Shown here piece after piece: positions 22,780 through 36,034 of a DNA stretch of 64,000 bases. The first letter of the stretch is position 1; every line of letters begins with the position of its first letter. This DNA is from Nomia melanderi (Eukaryota; Arthropoda; Insecta; Hymenoptera; Halictidae), in NCBI RefSeq assembly GCF_051020985.1, contig NC_134999.1, positions 19,969,660 through 20,033,659 of the forward strand. The letters run 5' to 3'. The position numbers were made by a program, and so were the translations under genes. The notes under the pieces were generated by a model. That model saw only the letters and a list, made by a program, of their open reading frames with translations. It did no database searches and was not told where the DNA came from.

Positions 22780-25700
22780 TTAATGATCCATCCAATAAGC
22801 CCTCGAGTTTCTTAACTTCATTCTTCCCTGGCCTCTTACGCCTTTCCGTATGGATCCCCTATTTTTCCTGGCGATCCCGACTTTGCTAAGCTTCGACAAG
22901 ACTTTCATCGCCAACTCGATACAGTCGCCTACGAAAATCCATCTATTCACACAATGTTCGATCAACCATCCCCTAAACCTTGCCACTTCTACTTTACCTT
23001 TCGCTTCCGTTGGATAAAGCTTCCGAGAAAATGTAAAAGGCTTCTCGACCTCCTCGAATATCTTTTCGTTGATGCTCGTTACGTTCAACTTCGCGTCTTT
23101 GGTTAGCACAGCATCCATTTCATCCAGAAAAATCATCCAGCGAGGCTTGAAGTAATCCGCGACGACTCCGGACCATTGCTTATTCGCGTAATCCCTGATT
23201 TCTCCCCTCGGTCCCCACAAAGTGATCTGATTTCTAGCGTTGTACTCGTACACTTGCGCCTCTACAGCGTCGGTCGCTAGATCTTTAGCGTCTCGAAGCC
23301 ACGTGCCTAGTAAGAAGTCCTTCCCACTGGCCAGTATAGACTCCAGATCATCGAAGAGTTCTAGCATGAATATGGCAGCCTCTCTGAACGCGGCACATTA
23401 AAACCAAATAAGATAATTGTCCGATCTCCCATCTACTCTGAGCACTTAGTCTTTAACACTTTGACTGCCACGTAAACACCCATCAAAACTCCCATGTACT
23501 TGAAACAGTGTTCTCCATTAACCAGAGACTAAGAAATCGAGATTCTTGTTAATAATTGCTCCACTATCTTTCTTATATCTCATATATCCAACAAAATTCG
23601 GTTCGTTCGATACGTGATGAAAAAAAATTAATGTCCACGTTTCCGTAAAAAATAATGTTATCAGAATTCGGGTGACGTGGCAGTCAAAGTGTTAACGATT
23701 TCATTCTGACCTGAAAGAGGAGAAGTTGCTCCTTTTGAAAGAGTCCATCAGATCCAAGTACAAATGGTCAGCCTTCAGCTGAAGAGCTTGACGAGTCATG
23801 TCAACCACGTCGTGCCTATAGAGAGTGCTGTTCCCTCTACCGTGTCTCCCTTTTAGGAAGATAGCCCACGTGTTAAGGAATTCTTCGGGATCGTACCAGG
23901 ACTGTCAAAGAATAGTAAATCAATTATAAAACTATCGATCCGTATCGATCCTTCTAAAAGAACGTACCCATGGCGCGAGATTCAAGCTTGGTCGACGAGA
24001 GATCACGTAACGTCCCCTCATTTTCCTCTGACCATCGAAATTGTAGACCGTTTCCCCTAAACTCCTCCATGCAGCAATTGTGTACTCGTTCCTCGCGCCA
24101 TACCTCCGAATGGAATAGTTCTCGAACCTAAAGTAACGAAATACCTATTCTTCTGTTTGATTGACTCTTGTTTCTGTAGACTAACCCTTCTATTTTATTG
24201 CAACCTCTACTTGTTTTAACAATTTTTTCTATATTTATTCATAGTATTACAATTGTACCATTTAAAGGTAACATTTCGATTACTCCCAAATATTCTTGAA
24301 TAAATAAATAGAGCGTCATGTTAGGCTGTAATTGAATGAATTAACGGCGACGTGAACCTCAAAGTGAAAAACTAAGTTCACTGGACATGTCTCATTCGAA
24401 CCTTACCATCGCTGCAAGTCGACAGGCTGCTCCCGATAGGCCATTTCGTTCATTAGATCGTAGATCACGTAGTTTTGATTTATCCCTTCCGGAGTCAGGC
24501 CTGTGCCAATCATCGTGCTGCCTGGCATGTTTCTGGCTTCAAATATCCGCTAAGATAGAAATAAAGAATAATGGAATACGACTTCCGACTTGGAAAATTC
24601 AGATCTCAGATGAGCAGATCTCGCCTATACTGCTAGAGAAGACGCTATTGGTCCATTAACTTCGCCCGTAATGTCCAAGTTGCTTCAGTAAATATATTTC
24701 TTCGATAGGTTACAATTAATAGAAGTTCCTTGGTGTTACTCACACGGTTAATAATGTTCGCGGATCCAAACATACCGAGTGTCCCGCCGAAGTTGTGCAG
24801 CATGCACCAAATGAAAGGTTGACCGTGATACGAGTTCAGTCTCTTGTACTGGGGAAACTGTTCAGACTGGAGATCCAGCACGATCATTTTACCCTGAAAG
24901 GTGCGAATATATAGTTAACATCATGATAACAAATTTTTCTATGACATTATTTATTTTTTCCCGCGTATTTACAATTGGCACAGACATCAGGAAAGCTTGT
25001 ACCCTCGCTGGAGTCCAGTATGTACTCTCGTGGACGAACAACCAGCCTTGCATCAGCCTTGAACAACAATTTCACTGTAGTCCTACAAACAACACTACTA
25101 GCTATTTATTATCAAACACGTATCTCTAAGGCCGATACCATATCGCTTTCGGATCAACGTTGCTCATAGCGTTGAAAACCGAGCGCCCAATGTTTCGCAG
25201 GTACCTCAGCTCACTAGTGTGCGGCTCATTCTCGTTGAACGTGTCGCAATTGTAGACGTGGTCGGTTCCAAACTCCTTGATGTACTATCGAACAATAACA
25301 TCGAATTGCAAAATGCCGGAGAAACGTCTCGATTAGCAAAAGAAACTTCGATTACCGCCTCGAGAAACTTCTCGCCGACCGTCCGGAACAATGGATCAGT
25401 TGGGTCCAGGAGATAAGGACTGAAATCAGGGCAGATCCTTGAATGTAGCTGTAGAAGCGACGAAATATTACTTCCATAGAAGTCCACGCGTTATTTACCA
25501 ACAGTATTTATCCGCGAAATGATTCCAAACGCCCAGCTTCGTCATGTTCGCCTGAGGGAACAGCCTTTTGAAGGCCCTTGGCACGTGTCCAGCGAAAGCT
25601 GGGAGAACAGGAATAATCCCCAGGTCTCTCATCCTTTGGAGAATGCGGTGCTGCAGGCGGATGGTTGCTGCATGCCAGTTGTGGCTGAGCCCACCCCCGA

Positions 25701-27349
25701 AACCACGGATATTGCCCATTCTAGCCCTGGACAGTCGACGGTAAACCGCATTAGACCTCAAAGAGGTCAACGAGAAGAGACAGTTGGAAATCACGAAGGC
25801 TGACTTCGTAGTTAGTACCGATAGAGGTATCGATTGTGAATTATCACGTACGCCGGCTGAATTTCAGCTACTAGAAACGCGAGCATTGGTGATTATATTG
25901 ATACTTTTAAATATCGATCAAACCGAAGTTTGTGACTTACGAAAGAGAATAAGGAATTCTATTTTGTAATTTTACTTCGGATTTGTGTTATACATATCTA
26001 AAACGTTACATTAATGTAGGACTAGCAATTCAACGATAGTCTGAAAATCTCGCATTGTCGCGTGGCCGGCGCGCAATGTGTTAAAAACGGTAATTCGTAT
26101 TTTCGAAATACGATATTTAATAATATCTTCGTGGACCTTGAGACGAGCGAAGGTGAAGAATTTGAAATTAATGAAAGTATATGGACCTCGAAGTCAGCGA
26201 AGAAGGGAAAGGAAAAATAATCTACCAAGGCAAGAAAGCTGGACCCCCAAAGTGATCGTTAACCTCGGCCACGGTTAAATTAAGTTCAAGATACACTCGT
26301 TCCCAGATAGCTTCTTGCCCATTGAATGCAAGTGCTAAATTGATCCCATTAAGCGCCATCCAGTCGATGTTCCTTTCCCATTGCTCCCACTGCCACCAGG
26401 CAGAGCTATAGCCGAAAGTGCAGACGTTCTGATAATACCTAAACCTGTTAGGACATTTCAATACCGTGCAGATTAATTGCTACGTAAAGAATCTACAGCG
26501 AATAATAATTGAGAAATCGTTGATCACCTGTCGTTCGATACAACGGTCACTTGAACGTCTGGCAACGTGTTCGGTAGCTCTAGCTGATTACCTTCCCATG
26601 ATAAATGAGCATTGCAATAGGTCTTCAGGTAATAGTGCAAGCCCCAGGTGGCGGCCACACCGGAAGTGCCGGTGATTTCGATTTTTCCGAGAGAATTTTT
26701 TGTTATCTGATCAAAACAGTTGGTTAGCATCTGTGCAATTATGTTTCTCGAAATAAGCGATTTATTGCTTCTGCAAACTTTATCAAGGACATTTTTTCTT
26801 GGATACAGTTTCGCGGTGTTTCGCATATCTAGTCAGTAAGCTATTAAATGACGCGTAGAACGAGTCTAGATGACAGTTGTGATATATTCACGCGAATGAT
26901 TGATGAACTGTTCGTATAAAAATTACCATAAATGTATCTTTGCCGATAGGACCAATGGTCCGATCCACGTTAAGTATGAATAATTCGGCTACATCTGCAC
27001 CCAGCAACCTCTCAGCAACACCTTTAGCAGCGTCGGCCTGCACTGCTGGCGAGGTCCGGGGTCCCAAGTGACCCAGTGTATGTTGGAAAGCTACAGAATT
27101 TTTGAATTGTTGCTTTTAACGCGGAAACTGATCTATCCGCCTCAAATTTCATTTCAACGATAACGAGACTTGTTAAATTTACTGTTTTAGGAATACTTTC
27201 TCGTTGAATGTTAGAAGTTATTAAAAATATTCCGGACTATAGATCGAATTCGTGAAGTCGGAGTTCCACTCACCATCTTGCCTCACATTTCTTTCACCGT
27301 ACACCGCCGCTAGCCCGAAAATTACGAGTAACAATTGCATCGCTGACAT
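22780..27349 (-). CDS. NAGLU: alpha-N-acetylglucosaminidase (lysosomal, GH89)
   Basis: It removes terminal alpha-N-acetylglucosamine during heparan sulfate breakdown in lysosomes. Exons in transcription order: 27349-27274, 27090-26927, 26706-26528, 26444-26226, 25726-25499, 25437-25356, 25284-25139, 25057-24973, 24893-24744, 24549-24407, 24127-23968, 23901-23711 and 23383-22780 (TAA). All phases agree, giving 808 residues (human 743). The protein opens with a signal peptide (MSAMQLLLVIFGLAAVYG). Family landmarks in order are GTSGVAATWGLHYYL, RYYQNVCTFGYS, WMALNGINLALAFNGQEA, PVLPAFAGHVP, DTFNENEP and LTPEGINQN (the two positions holding the catalytic glutamates), QPFIWCMLHNFGG and LWGPRGEIRDYANKQW. 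The last exon contains a possible 69-nt in-frame intron (22929-22997); removing it gives 785 residues and a better match to the family C-terminus. A basic tail of about 35 residues follows. Confidence 0.97.
23453..23695 (-). mobile_element. MITE-like element, family D (NAGLU intron)
   Basis: It has near-perfect terminal inverted repeats: TTAACACTTTGACTGCCACG at the left and its complement at the right, with TTAA at both limits, 243 bases. It fills most of the last NAGLU intron (23384-23710). No coding capacity. Orientation is arbitrary because the ends are symmetric. Confidence 0.87.
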
Positions 27350-27870
27350 TCTAAGCGACAGTCACACGATCACTGTTTCAAACTGACTGTTCCTAGCCAC
27401 GGTTATCTGTAGAGCTGCGAACGCCAGCTCCCTTCTGCGGCTCACATTTTTTCTTATCTCGTGCAGCTTCCGACGTTAGCCATTGAGTCGGCTCGCAGCG
27501 ATACAGTTGCGTTTAAAAATTCAAAAGTAAAGTAAGAGTTCATCAAATACCGAAATCTCGGTTAAGACGAATGTACGAAATTTCTGATGAGATGTGTAAT
27601 TTCGAATCAGGTTTGGATCGATCATAAGTTCGATCCAGTATGAAGTATTAAAATGAACGTGGAGAAACTTAGGTATAATGTTTAATCTCGATTACATTGG
27701 GTTATCGCACGGGTTTATAATAATTTCAAGGCAGGTGTAACTGTTCTTTACAAATATTTAATATATCCAAATTCATTTCATAAAATATTCTCACAATAGC
27801 CTCTCGTGTATTCAAATTTTTATAATTACACAACATTATAGAACAACATAAGTTATTGGTCGTCGTATAG
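27350..27870 (-). other. intergenic: NAGLU 5' side and downstream HAD phosphatase 3' side
   Basis: About 520 bases lie between the NAGLU start codon and the stop of the next minus-strand gene. It should contain the NAGLU promoter and 5' UTR and the upstream gene's 3' UTR. I see no TATA box or canonical polyadenylation signal that I would defend. Confidence 0.6.
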
Positions 27871-30332
27871 CTAGTTCAAAGTGTTCAGTAGGGCCCCTAG
27901 ACTCGAAACATAGTAGTCCGGTTGTGTCTCAGGTTTCTGCAACGCGTCCTCTATCTTATCGAGACCCGAGGCCACGAAAAGTGTCTGGAACCCACAGTCT
28001 TTTGCGAACCTCATGTCGGTTTGCAGTCTAAAAGTTCAGCGGCGATTAAAAATTAAAAGTACGTAATGCTTTGTAAAACATTGCAATTACGATATGTATC
28101 TTTGTAAGAAGTTAACTTACGTATCACCGATAAATAAACATCGTTTTTTATCCTTCACGTCGCATATCTCCAGAATGTAATCCTTCAGAGCTGCGCTGGG
28201 TTTTCCGCATACGATCGGCTTTTTCCCGCTTTGCGTGCTAAGCAGATCGATTATCGGTCCTGGGCCTGGGAATCATTAAATCTGAACTTTCGAAGATTCA
28301 CTCGCTAATGACCTTTTATTGGATATCATATGAAACTGTTTTAAATGTGTATATAAAATCGGAGAACTGAAGTGTCATGTAAAAAGGAAGTTCTTGCAAA
28401 TGATTGGAACTTTATCAAGAGTGCTTTATATACTTATATACTTACGTAATCGCACGCTCGCGCTTGCAGATCTAATAAAAGGTAATAGTTTATGCAGTCC
28501 ATCAGTTACCTAAGATATGCATATCTTCGCCGCAGATGATCCACTCGTCCATTGGTCCAGCCAAGAACAAAGTGTCTCCGGCCTTCAGGCAATTAATGGC
28601 ATACGCCATTTTCGAGTAATCGATGTTCAACCAGAAATCAACGATGACCGCTTTACTCGACGAGACGTTGAACGTGTTGTTCACCGACACGGTAACGTTG
28701 TTTTCGACGATCAATGGGACCTGAAAGGTGTCAGTGTTACTCGTACCTGATCTGTCGTCTCAAAATCAATGGTTGCTCGGAGTTGATTCGAACATTTTCG
28801 TCAGAATAATTCGTTCGTATATCATTGAAAAAAAAAACTCACTTCTTTCGGTGTCATTTTGATACCAGCGCTCGCAAATGTGTCTCGAAACGCCCTGCTG
28901 GCGATGACGAAGGCTTCATCGGTGAAATTGATCTTCTTTAGATACCAACTGATCACTTTTGACGTAATTATTAGTTGTTCCTGTGGAATAATTAATCGTG
29001 TAACATCGATCACGCGGTTAGATGATTCCTATCAGGTTTGAATTGGAAATATTTCAATTCGGATTGGATCTTTATAGCAGTGATTTTCGAATTTTTATGA
29101 GGTGCCATGATAAGTACAGCTGAAACGAATGAAGATATTTCATTCAGTTATTGCGATGAAAATATTATTAGTTTCAATATCATTCTTTTTTCTTGACGAA
29201 TTTATGTACAGCTTCGTAGTTGTTCTTTATTAATCTAGCCTGTCGATTCTTCTTAATTGATTTTTAACTCAGAACCGAAATTATTTGGAATTGCATATAA
29301 TATTCTACATTCAGCAATTATGAAAATACACTTTCGATTATATCAAATATTTACATGTGCTAAACGAAACAGTTTTAAAACCTACGCTTTTTTTATACAG
29401 CATAAATTACGGTAGCGCTCTCACGCGTTTCTTCATTAGATTTGCATTGTGCAATTATAACGGAATAAGTATGTAACAATTATTCTCTTTACTTCACGAC
29501 TCATGAATTTTTCAACAGGAATATGTCAAACAAGTCATCGTTTTTCACTCCTTCTGCTGAATAATATATTCACGAGCGAACAGCAGAAAAAATAGCTTTA
29601 TCGTCTAAAACGGTATTCTACAGATCTCCGAAATGCTCGAGCTTTCCTACATTCAAATAACGAAACGAAGATATCACTCACCGGTTTCAAATCCATTCCA
29701 CCTTTTTCCACTTTCTTCTGGTATTGATCGAAGCTCAATGTGCTGTTGTTCGACACCAGGTGGACTTTTTTGCCGAGATCCTGCAGCTTTTTAAGACACT
29801 CGATGGATCCCTCGATCGACTTCTCAAGGATCCACAGAACACCTGATCGAACGATCATCAATTATCCAAATCGAAACGATTATATTAAATCCAACCTAAA
29901 ATCTTCTCAATCGTTTCTCCATTCTCACACATATCTCTCAAATTTCATTTAAATTTCCCACTAATCTTTTTCCTTCGAAATTCTCCATTCAACGATCCAA
30001 CATCTACAATCCCACTTTAAAATGGTATTACTAATTAAACAAGAACGACTAAACAGTGGAGCCACTAATAAAAAGAATCTTTGACAACCTAGAAATCCTG
30101 TGCCAATGCACTTTATGCCAATGCAGTTCATGCACTTCTTTTTCATTGATCTCCCAGCGTTGACAGAACAACCCCAAACATCCAACACGTGAAAGGAACG
30201 TTTCTTAAATCGATGACTCCCAACGGCCAGGCAATACTCACCGTCGCAATCCGAGAAAACGACATCGAAAGAATCCAAAAACCTCTGCAGCTCTTCCCTC
30301 GTCACCTCGGACAAATTCCTCGGACCAGACAT
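27871..30332 (-). CDS. HAD-family phosphatase (phosphoglycolate / pyridoxal-phosphate phosphatase-like), paralogue 1
   Basis: Members of this family (PGP, chronophin/PDXP, 4-nitrophenylphosphatase) hydrolyse small phosphates such as 2-phosphoglycolate, glycerol-3-phosphate or pyridoxal phosphate in the cytosol. Six exons join in frame: 30332-30242, 29842-29682, 28980-28843, 28720-28510, 28259-28121 and 28027-27871 (TAG), 298 residues, near the usual size. HAD motif I is SDCDGVLW (nucleophile and acid aspartates), motif II is SNNST, the motif III lysine is in CGKPS, and motif IV is GDTLQTD. Family members usually have GDRLDTD, so the R and the middle D are changed, while the DxxxxD pair is kept. 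The C2 cap is strongly diverged. I chose the ATG before SGPRNLSEV because it aligns with cytosolic relatives. The frame stays open to an ATG at 30509 that would add a basic leader. Substrate cannot be told from sequence. Confidence 0.9.
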
Positions 30333-31304
30333 TTCGCTGTCGCTCGAATAGCTACGGGTGGAAGCGTGGATGCCATTCACATGCGCGCAACTCATTGAAC
30401 TCGCTCGCCTGGCGCACCTCGACTGAAACACCGTGTGCGAGCCGAACCACAAAAAGAACTCGCGCGCGTGGGTTAGATAATACTTTCCGATAATACGCGC
30501 TACGAGCATGGCGACGCCTTATCTGTGGTGCTACCTCGAAGCCGTCTGATTCAGAAAGAGATTTACAATTACGTTACCGGCGACTTTTGCAGTGGCGATG
30601 TCGGATTTCAAATAAATATCAGGTTGACGCGCATATGCTACCGATTTGAATTTAGAGATATTGAATTAACACTGAAACCTTCGAATCGGATCTCGGTTTT
30701 TCTATTTCGCCATAACGGAAATCTGTTGCTTGTAAAACATTTTGTTTACGTTGCGATAAACACGTCGCATAGATCTAGTTTACATTGTGAGATGTAAGAA
30801 AGTGATAATAGTGAGGATTGAAATATTTTGTTAGAGAATGTTTGATATATTCGTTTTTCATAGTATGGTTGCCATTATTCATTATATATCTTGAAACTAG
30901 ATCGGATTCACGTAATTCGCGGAATACGTCGTTCAATCTTCCTGGATCATTATTTCGATGAGAATATCTTATTCGGTTCGCCTGAATGATACCACCGGCC
31001 TTCCGTTTCAGTTTCACGCGAAAGTGAATGAATAACATCGTTGTGAGTTGTAGAAAACCATATTTATTCTATAACGAGTCAAATACTTCGATTATCATAG
31101 CCATAGAAACTGTGTTCGCTTGTATTCAACAACAACAATCCTTCGTTGAAAATTGTATATCATATTGTCATCTCGGGAAGCATTTCCGTGGTATTATTAT
31201 GGAAATGTTAACAGTTTAACGATCAGTGACGCTATCTATTCTCGGAAGCGAAGGCAGTGGGTAGAGAACTCCTCCCGTGAAATTGTAAATTCTAACTGGA
31301 CGGC
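30333..31304 (-). other. intergenic between HAD phosphatase 1 and mARC
   Basis: This is the 5' flank of HAD phosphatase 1 and the 3' flank of the mARC gene. The part nearest the phosphatase (30333-30509) is an open extension of its first exon. The rest shows no gene, only a candidate polyadenylation signal at 31063-31068. Confidence 0.6.
31063..31068 (-). terminator. candidate polyadenylation signal of mARC gene
   Basis: AATAAA on the minus strand, about 240 bases past the mARC stop codon. Position and sequence fit a cleavage signal, but there is no transcript evidence. Confidence 0.4.
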
Positions 31305-33663
31305 TCAGGATGACTCCGCTGACTGCGAGTCGTCCGCCATGTGGACGTATACATCGTCGCCGGTTTTCACTCTCCCAGGGATGTAAGCTCCGCAATAGAT
31401 TCCTATCGTTGGCGCTGTCCCCTCGAGTGCGAGTCGCGCTGGATCTGAAGGCTGACGGAAACTGAAAACGGGATCACGATTTAGTATATAGTATATAGAA
31501 CTATTTAGTATATAGAACAATGTAGAAGAGAGGTAACGTAGGAGATAATATAGACAATACAAAAATACAGTGAAACTGAAGAAAAAATGAGTGTAAACCT
31601 CTTCAAGGTTCTGAGTGGCTCGTCAGCCTCCGCGTCGCCAGTTTCTGGATTCACTAGAATGAATTTGCACCTGCAACAATCGCGATATTCGTAATATTAA
31701 TTGTCGATTGTTGATAATTTGGTTCGATGATCAAGCAATTTAGATAATACAGTTTCACTTCAGACCTCGCACACGGTTTCACGTTCCTAATCACAGCCTT
31801 CTCGCCTATCTTGATCCATTCCCAGTTATCTTCTTCGAACGGCTTCTGCGTGGAGACCAAGATATTTGGACGGAACTGTAGGGCAGGTACTGGTGCATCT
31901 AATTTCTCGTTCAGCGCGTCCACGGACTTCGTGGCCATTAGCATGTAAGCTGCCAAATCGCTGAACAAACCCTGAAATAGAGTATTCGCGTTGGTACGCC
32001 AACATCTATATCAATATTCGATGAACCCTGAGCCTTTGTCCTTACGGTATCTTCATTCTGAAGCGTGCTGTATACTTTAATGAACTTGCTCCATGGATTG
32101 GTGGTCAGGTCCCTCCTATCTAGCGTCGTGCAGCCCAATCGGAGACCGGAATTCGTCCCGGTTAAAAATCTGGAAGGTTTCATTCTGTTCAGTGTCCTGT
32201 CGATACTTATTTCTAGACTACATTCCATGCAATTTCATATTTAACGAATGTTTATATTTCACAGGAAATTCGAAAATTCAAAGTCACGTTGAAAACATGC
32301 AATACGTAAAAAAATATGAAATATCTAAAGATAATTTAAACCTTAAAATAGTTCCCTATCGCGATTACATTTTTCTAATTATACTCGCAACACTCTTCAT
32401 TTCCGTAATAAATTCTCCGTGCATTAATTATTCCGTATTAGTATCTATGCAAATGAATATTTATCTATATCACTGCAACGGAAATAGGATTAGAAGTGCG
32501 CTTTCTCAAGGTCAGTGGGCGGGTCGAAAAATCGGTGAGCAAGAGAAGCGGGAGTGGTTACAGGGTGTTCAAGCGGTGTCATAGGCTACGGTGTTTTTAA
32601 ACGTCTATAGCTTTCCTTTATCAGCATTATCGCGTACAATTTCGCGTATGCGAAGCTCGCCAAGTCGCAACAGCATTTCCACGTACCTCGACAACCATTC
32701 AGCAGCCTGTGGTCCACAATCGATACACATAACTGGTTCTCCCCACCACATGGTACACTGAACAGCTTCAGGGTTGTCCTCCGCGCATTTCGGTACATTG
32801 AACACCACGCTGGGCATCCCTACGGCTTCCAGTTTCACTTTATCCTCATCCACCGCCGACAGGCTCACCAGGATCATCGTTGGATACTGTCTGCCAGTCT
32901 GGAAGCGACCGGTCTCCTCGTTGTACACTAGAAACATTCTGGTGAACAGTGGATGATCATCAATTCCATCGGGAATGGGGTCTACGGGATCTATACATCA
33001 GCTGTTTCGAACATACCGACGCGTCGGCTACTAAATTAACACCCAGAACGATTAACGGATATTAAAATGGCCGTTTCAATGTCAGGAAGACGCGTCGAGG
33101 TGTGAAATAATTCGCGATTAAAGTAGGCTGAGAGCCACTGGCTCGAAGGAGCTGCAAAACACTCGAAACACTTCGCTCCTCCGCGTTAATGAACGTTAAC
33201 AAGTGATAAACGACGATAAGGATTTCAAGTGGAGGAGATTACAGCTTGCCCAGGTGAAAATCGTCTCTAAAGGATCGTTAAAAATTATTAGTGGCTCCTC
33301 TTACCTGTCTCGAAGCGTGCACTTCCTCTCGTCTTCGATGCTGATCCCGAATTCGGTGAAGTTGCAGTCGCTGAGGTTCCTCCCGCGTCCAGACTTCAGC
33401 GGGTAGATGTACAATTCTTGGACTTGTCCCACTTTCACCCATTTCGGATCCGGTAATTCGGGAATCGTGTCGTTGCTCCGAGCAGGAGCCGCGTCCGAAT
33501 TTTGTTTCGCGCTGCCGAGGCCGTTCATCTCGCTGATTGTCTTCGTCTCCTTCCCATTTCCCTCGCACTTGCTCTGGCTCGAGGACTTCCTCCGCATGTT
33601 CCAAGCGACCGCCGCCAGAATCACTGCGAGAGTGCACGTTATCGCCACCGAGGGCCGCCAGTC
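31305..33663 (-). CDS. mitochondrial amidoxime-reducing component (MOSC domain), 5' partial
   Basis: mARC is an outer-mitochondrial-membrane molybdenum enzyme that, with cytochrome b5 and its reductase, reduces N-hydroxylated compounds. Exons: 33663-33305, 32938-32687, 32169-32046, 31971-31766, 31670-31599 and 31461-31305 (TGA). They join in frame to 389 residues. The first exon seen begins after a CAG acceptor, carries a membrane segment (SVAITCTLAVILAAVAW) followed by basic residues (MRRKSSSQSK) and a polar linker, then the beta-barrel domain (ELYIYPLKSGRG, CTLRDR, FLVYNEETGRF). Further landmarks are SGLRLG, DRRDLTTNPWSKF, FRPNILVS and KPCARCKFILVNPETGD, whose CARC holds the expected molybdenum-ligand cysteine. 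The end GIYCGAYIPGRVKTGDDVYV is typical. No in-frame ATG lies upstream before a stop, so the initiator is in another exon that I could not find. Confidence 0.93.
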
Positions 33664-36034
33664 CTGAAGACCAATGAGATATAGATATGCTTTCAGTTTC
33701 CCTGGTTATTCGCGAAACGCGGGGAAATGGAATCGTGCGCCTTCCGGGCGTAACAGTTGTATCATTCAATTCTGTTCGGCTTTTCGATTTCGACCGAAAA
33801 TTCCTCGAAGACAGATGAAATTCTCGTTAAATGAATATTAGATCTCGATAGGTCAACGTGAATTTCGATCGGTAAAGGAATCCGTAGGTACCTTGTTTAT
33901 TCAAAAATTCACCCGCAGACTAGAATCTCTTATTTATCATTTACCCGCCCCGAAATTTACATAATGCTTTATTAATCTCCGAAACTCACGAACGAAGAGA
34001 GGAATAAATCATTCGCAGAAGCGTATCCTAATTGCTTCGTAAAGCCTCCGCGAAATCTCAACACTTAACAGCCACACGCTCATGATTAATTATAACTAGC
34101 GTACTGTAAACAACAAGTGAACAGTGATCACTTCTGCACACAGCTAGCTGCCTTCGAATACAGTCTCCTCGACTGAAACGAATGCATTTCCAACTCGAAT
34201 CAGAATCACGGCCACGCGACGTATTGTATCATTCCCCTAATCGAATTGCCCCGTTAAAGAGGTTTACCGCGGATTATTCGTTTCCCGACTCTTCCGGAAC
34301 GATCGAGCGTCTCTCCGTCTAAAAAACACTATCTCCTAACGGCAGACAGGAAAGATGTCGAAAGAACACAGAGGAAATACAATTGCAAGCGAATCTCATC
34401 ACCGTTTCAAAGTATACGCGTCGTAGGTGAAACTTTTTTCGACCGAAACCTCGTCCTTGATTTTACGTAGGATTTTTTTATCGCTCCGGTCAAAGGTGAC
34501 GAAATAATATCAGCGTCGAGGCAGTTTTTCTTTTCACGAATCGACAGGTTCAGATCTATTCAAATGTATTCGGCGTAAAATACAGCGCGTCGACCGGGAT
34601 TTGATCAGTGAGCGAGAACGGCGTGAACGTACCGGGTGTCCGAGCATGATCCTCGTTGCCTGCGTCCTCAAGCAAAGCTTCGATCCTCTTTGCCGCTGAT
34701 GCACCGGCGAGCCTCGATCATTTCCGACTCCTAGCGCGCCCGCTGGTATTATGCAATGATCGCGCCTCCCTCCTCGGCAACTTGTCTGGCGCAAGTCTTC
34801 GCTGTCGGCGATTTTGCGCTGTTCATCAGTCGCTGGCTGAGAGCTGACTGAACGGCGCCAGACAGCCGCATCGCGGTCCCCTCTTATTGTGCTCCTTTCG
34901 ACCCGTTTTTCAAGCTGGCGCGATAAACTTTTATCAGGGCGGAGCCGCACGGGAGATTAATCTGGTCTAGATTCTATGCAGATAAAACTTTGATTAGGAA
35001 AGAACAGGAGGTTGATCGGTTTGCGTAGCTTAGGAAGAGTATGATGCCGGGTGAACGGAGTAACGAGCGATTTGAATATTTAGGGCAATTCCAGGTGGTC
35101 TCTTTTATATTGTCAAACATCTGCAACAATTTTAGTCGTATACTGAATTTCGTGTGGAGGCAACCCTTTGCACTAGAAAGCTTTTCACTAGATTTATCCG
35201 TTTCCCGAAGAAATACAGACATTTTTGGAAACTTACTGTGAAATCATACCTGAATTAAGAAGCAAAGTTATTTTATTCCGATGTATCAGGTATCGATACA
35301 TTACACAAAGTTTAATATTATAGTTCGAACGTGACAATGTTTGTCATAAAAAGCTGGTAACTCTTCTTTTTATATGTGTTTACTTGCACGAATGTGTACA
35401 TATGTTTTATAGCCATCCCGTAATGGTTGTTTTCGAGAAAATAGGTCATCCGTCCCGACTCACCGTATTTGGATTTGACATGGATGCGATGATCTAGATT
35501 TAATCCAGACCTTTTAGTAATATCGTCGAGGAATGAATGCTGGAATTATAGTGGAAAATTTTTAAAAACACGTAATAACTGTTTTCACGCAATTTCGTAT
35601 GACACGAGCGAGATGTGACGTAACTTCTTGGATTAGGTCATCCGTGAACTGACACAAAGTTTGAAATTAGATTTGCTTAGCTGCAAGCTAAGGTCGCAAT
35701 CACGTTAATGTTAATGCGAATTGATTCGTGGCCTGTCGCGGAATCTTTTATTCATGGATCGGCTGTACAGATTATCATTTACATGTATAATATGTGACAT
35801 AATATTTTATTTACGCATTTTCAGGCTTAACTTATTCCAAAAAGAAATCGGTAACGAACCGGATGTCAGAGGTCGTTCGGTAATAAATTATTTCTCCGGT
35901 ACAGAGGCCACGACTAGAAATCTCCACGCTGCAGTTTTAACCTTTATCCCCCCATTCTTCAAGGAGATTCGTCGACTCCGAGGCGAGCAAAAAATCTGCA
36001 CTGGCAATCTCCATTGTTTCCATTCGTCCACGCG
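33664..36034 (-). other. 5' region of mARC and 3' region of HAD phosphatase 2
   Basis: The missing first mARC exon probably lies here, but no ATG with a phase-0 donor stands out. I saw no other gene. Near the far end two AATAAA signals on the minus strand (35806-35811 and 35747-35752) could end the HAD phosphatase 2 transcript. Confidence 0.55.
35806..35811 (-). terminator. candidate polyadenylation signal of HAD phosphatase 2
   Basis: AATAAA on the minus strand about 225 bases after the stop codon; a second copy at 35747-35752 is an alternative. Sequence match only. Confidence 0.4.
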
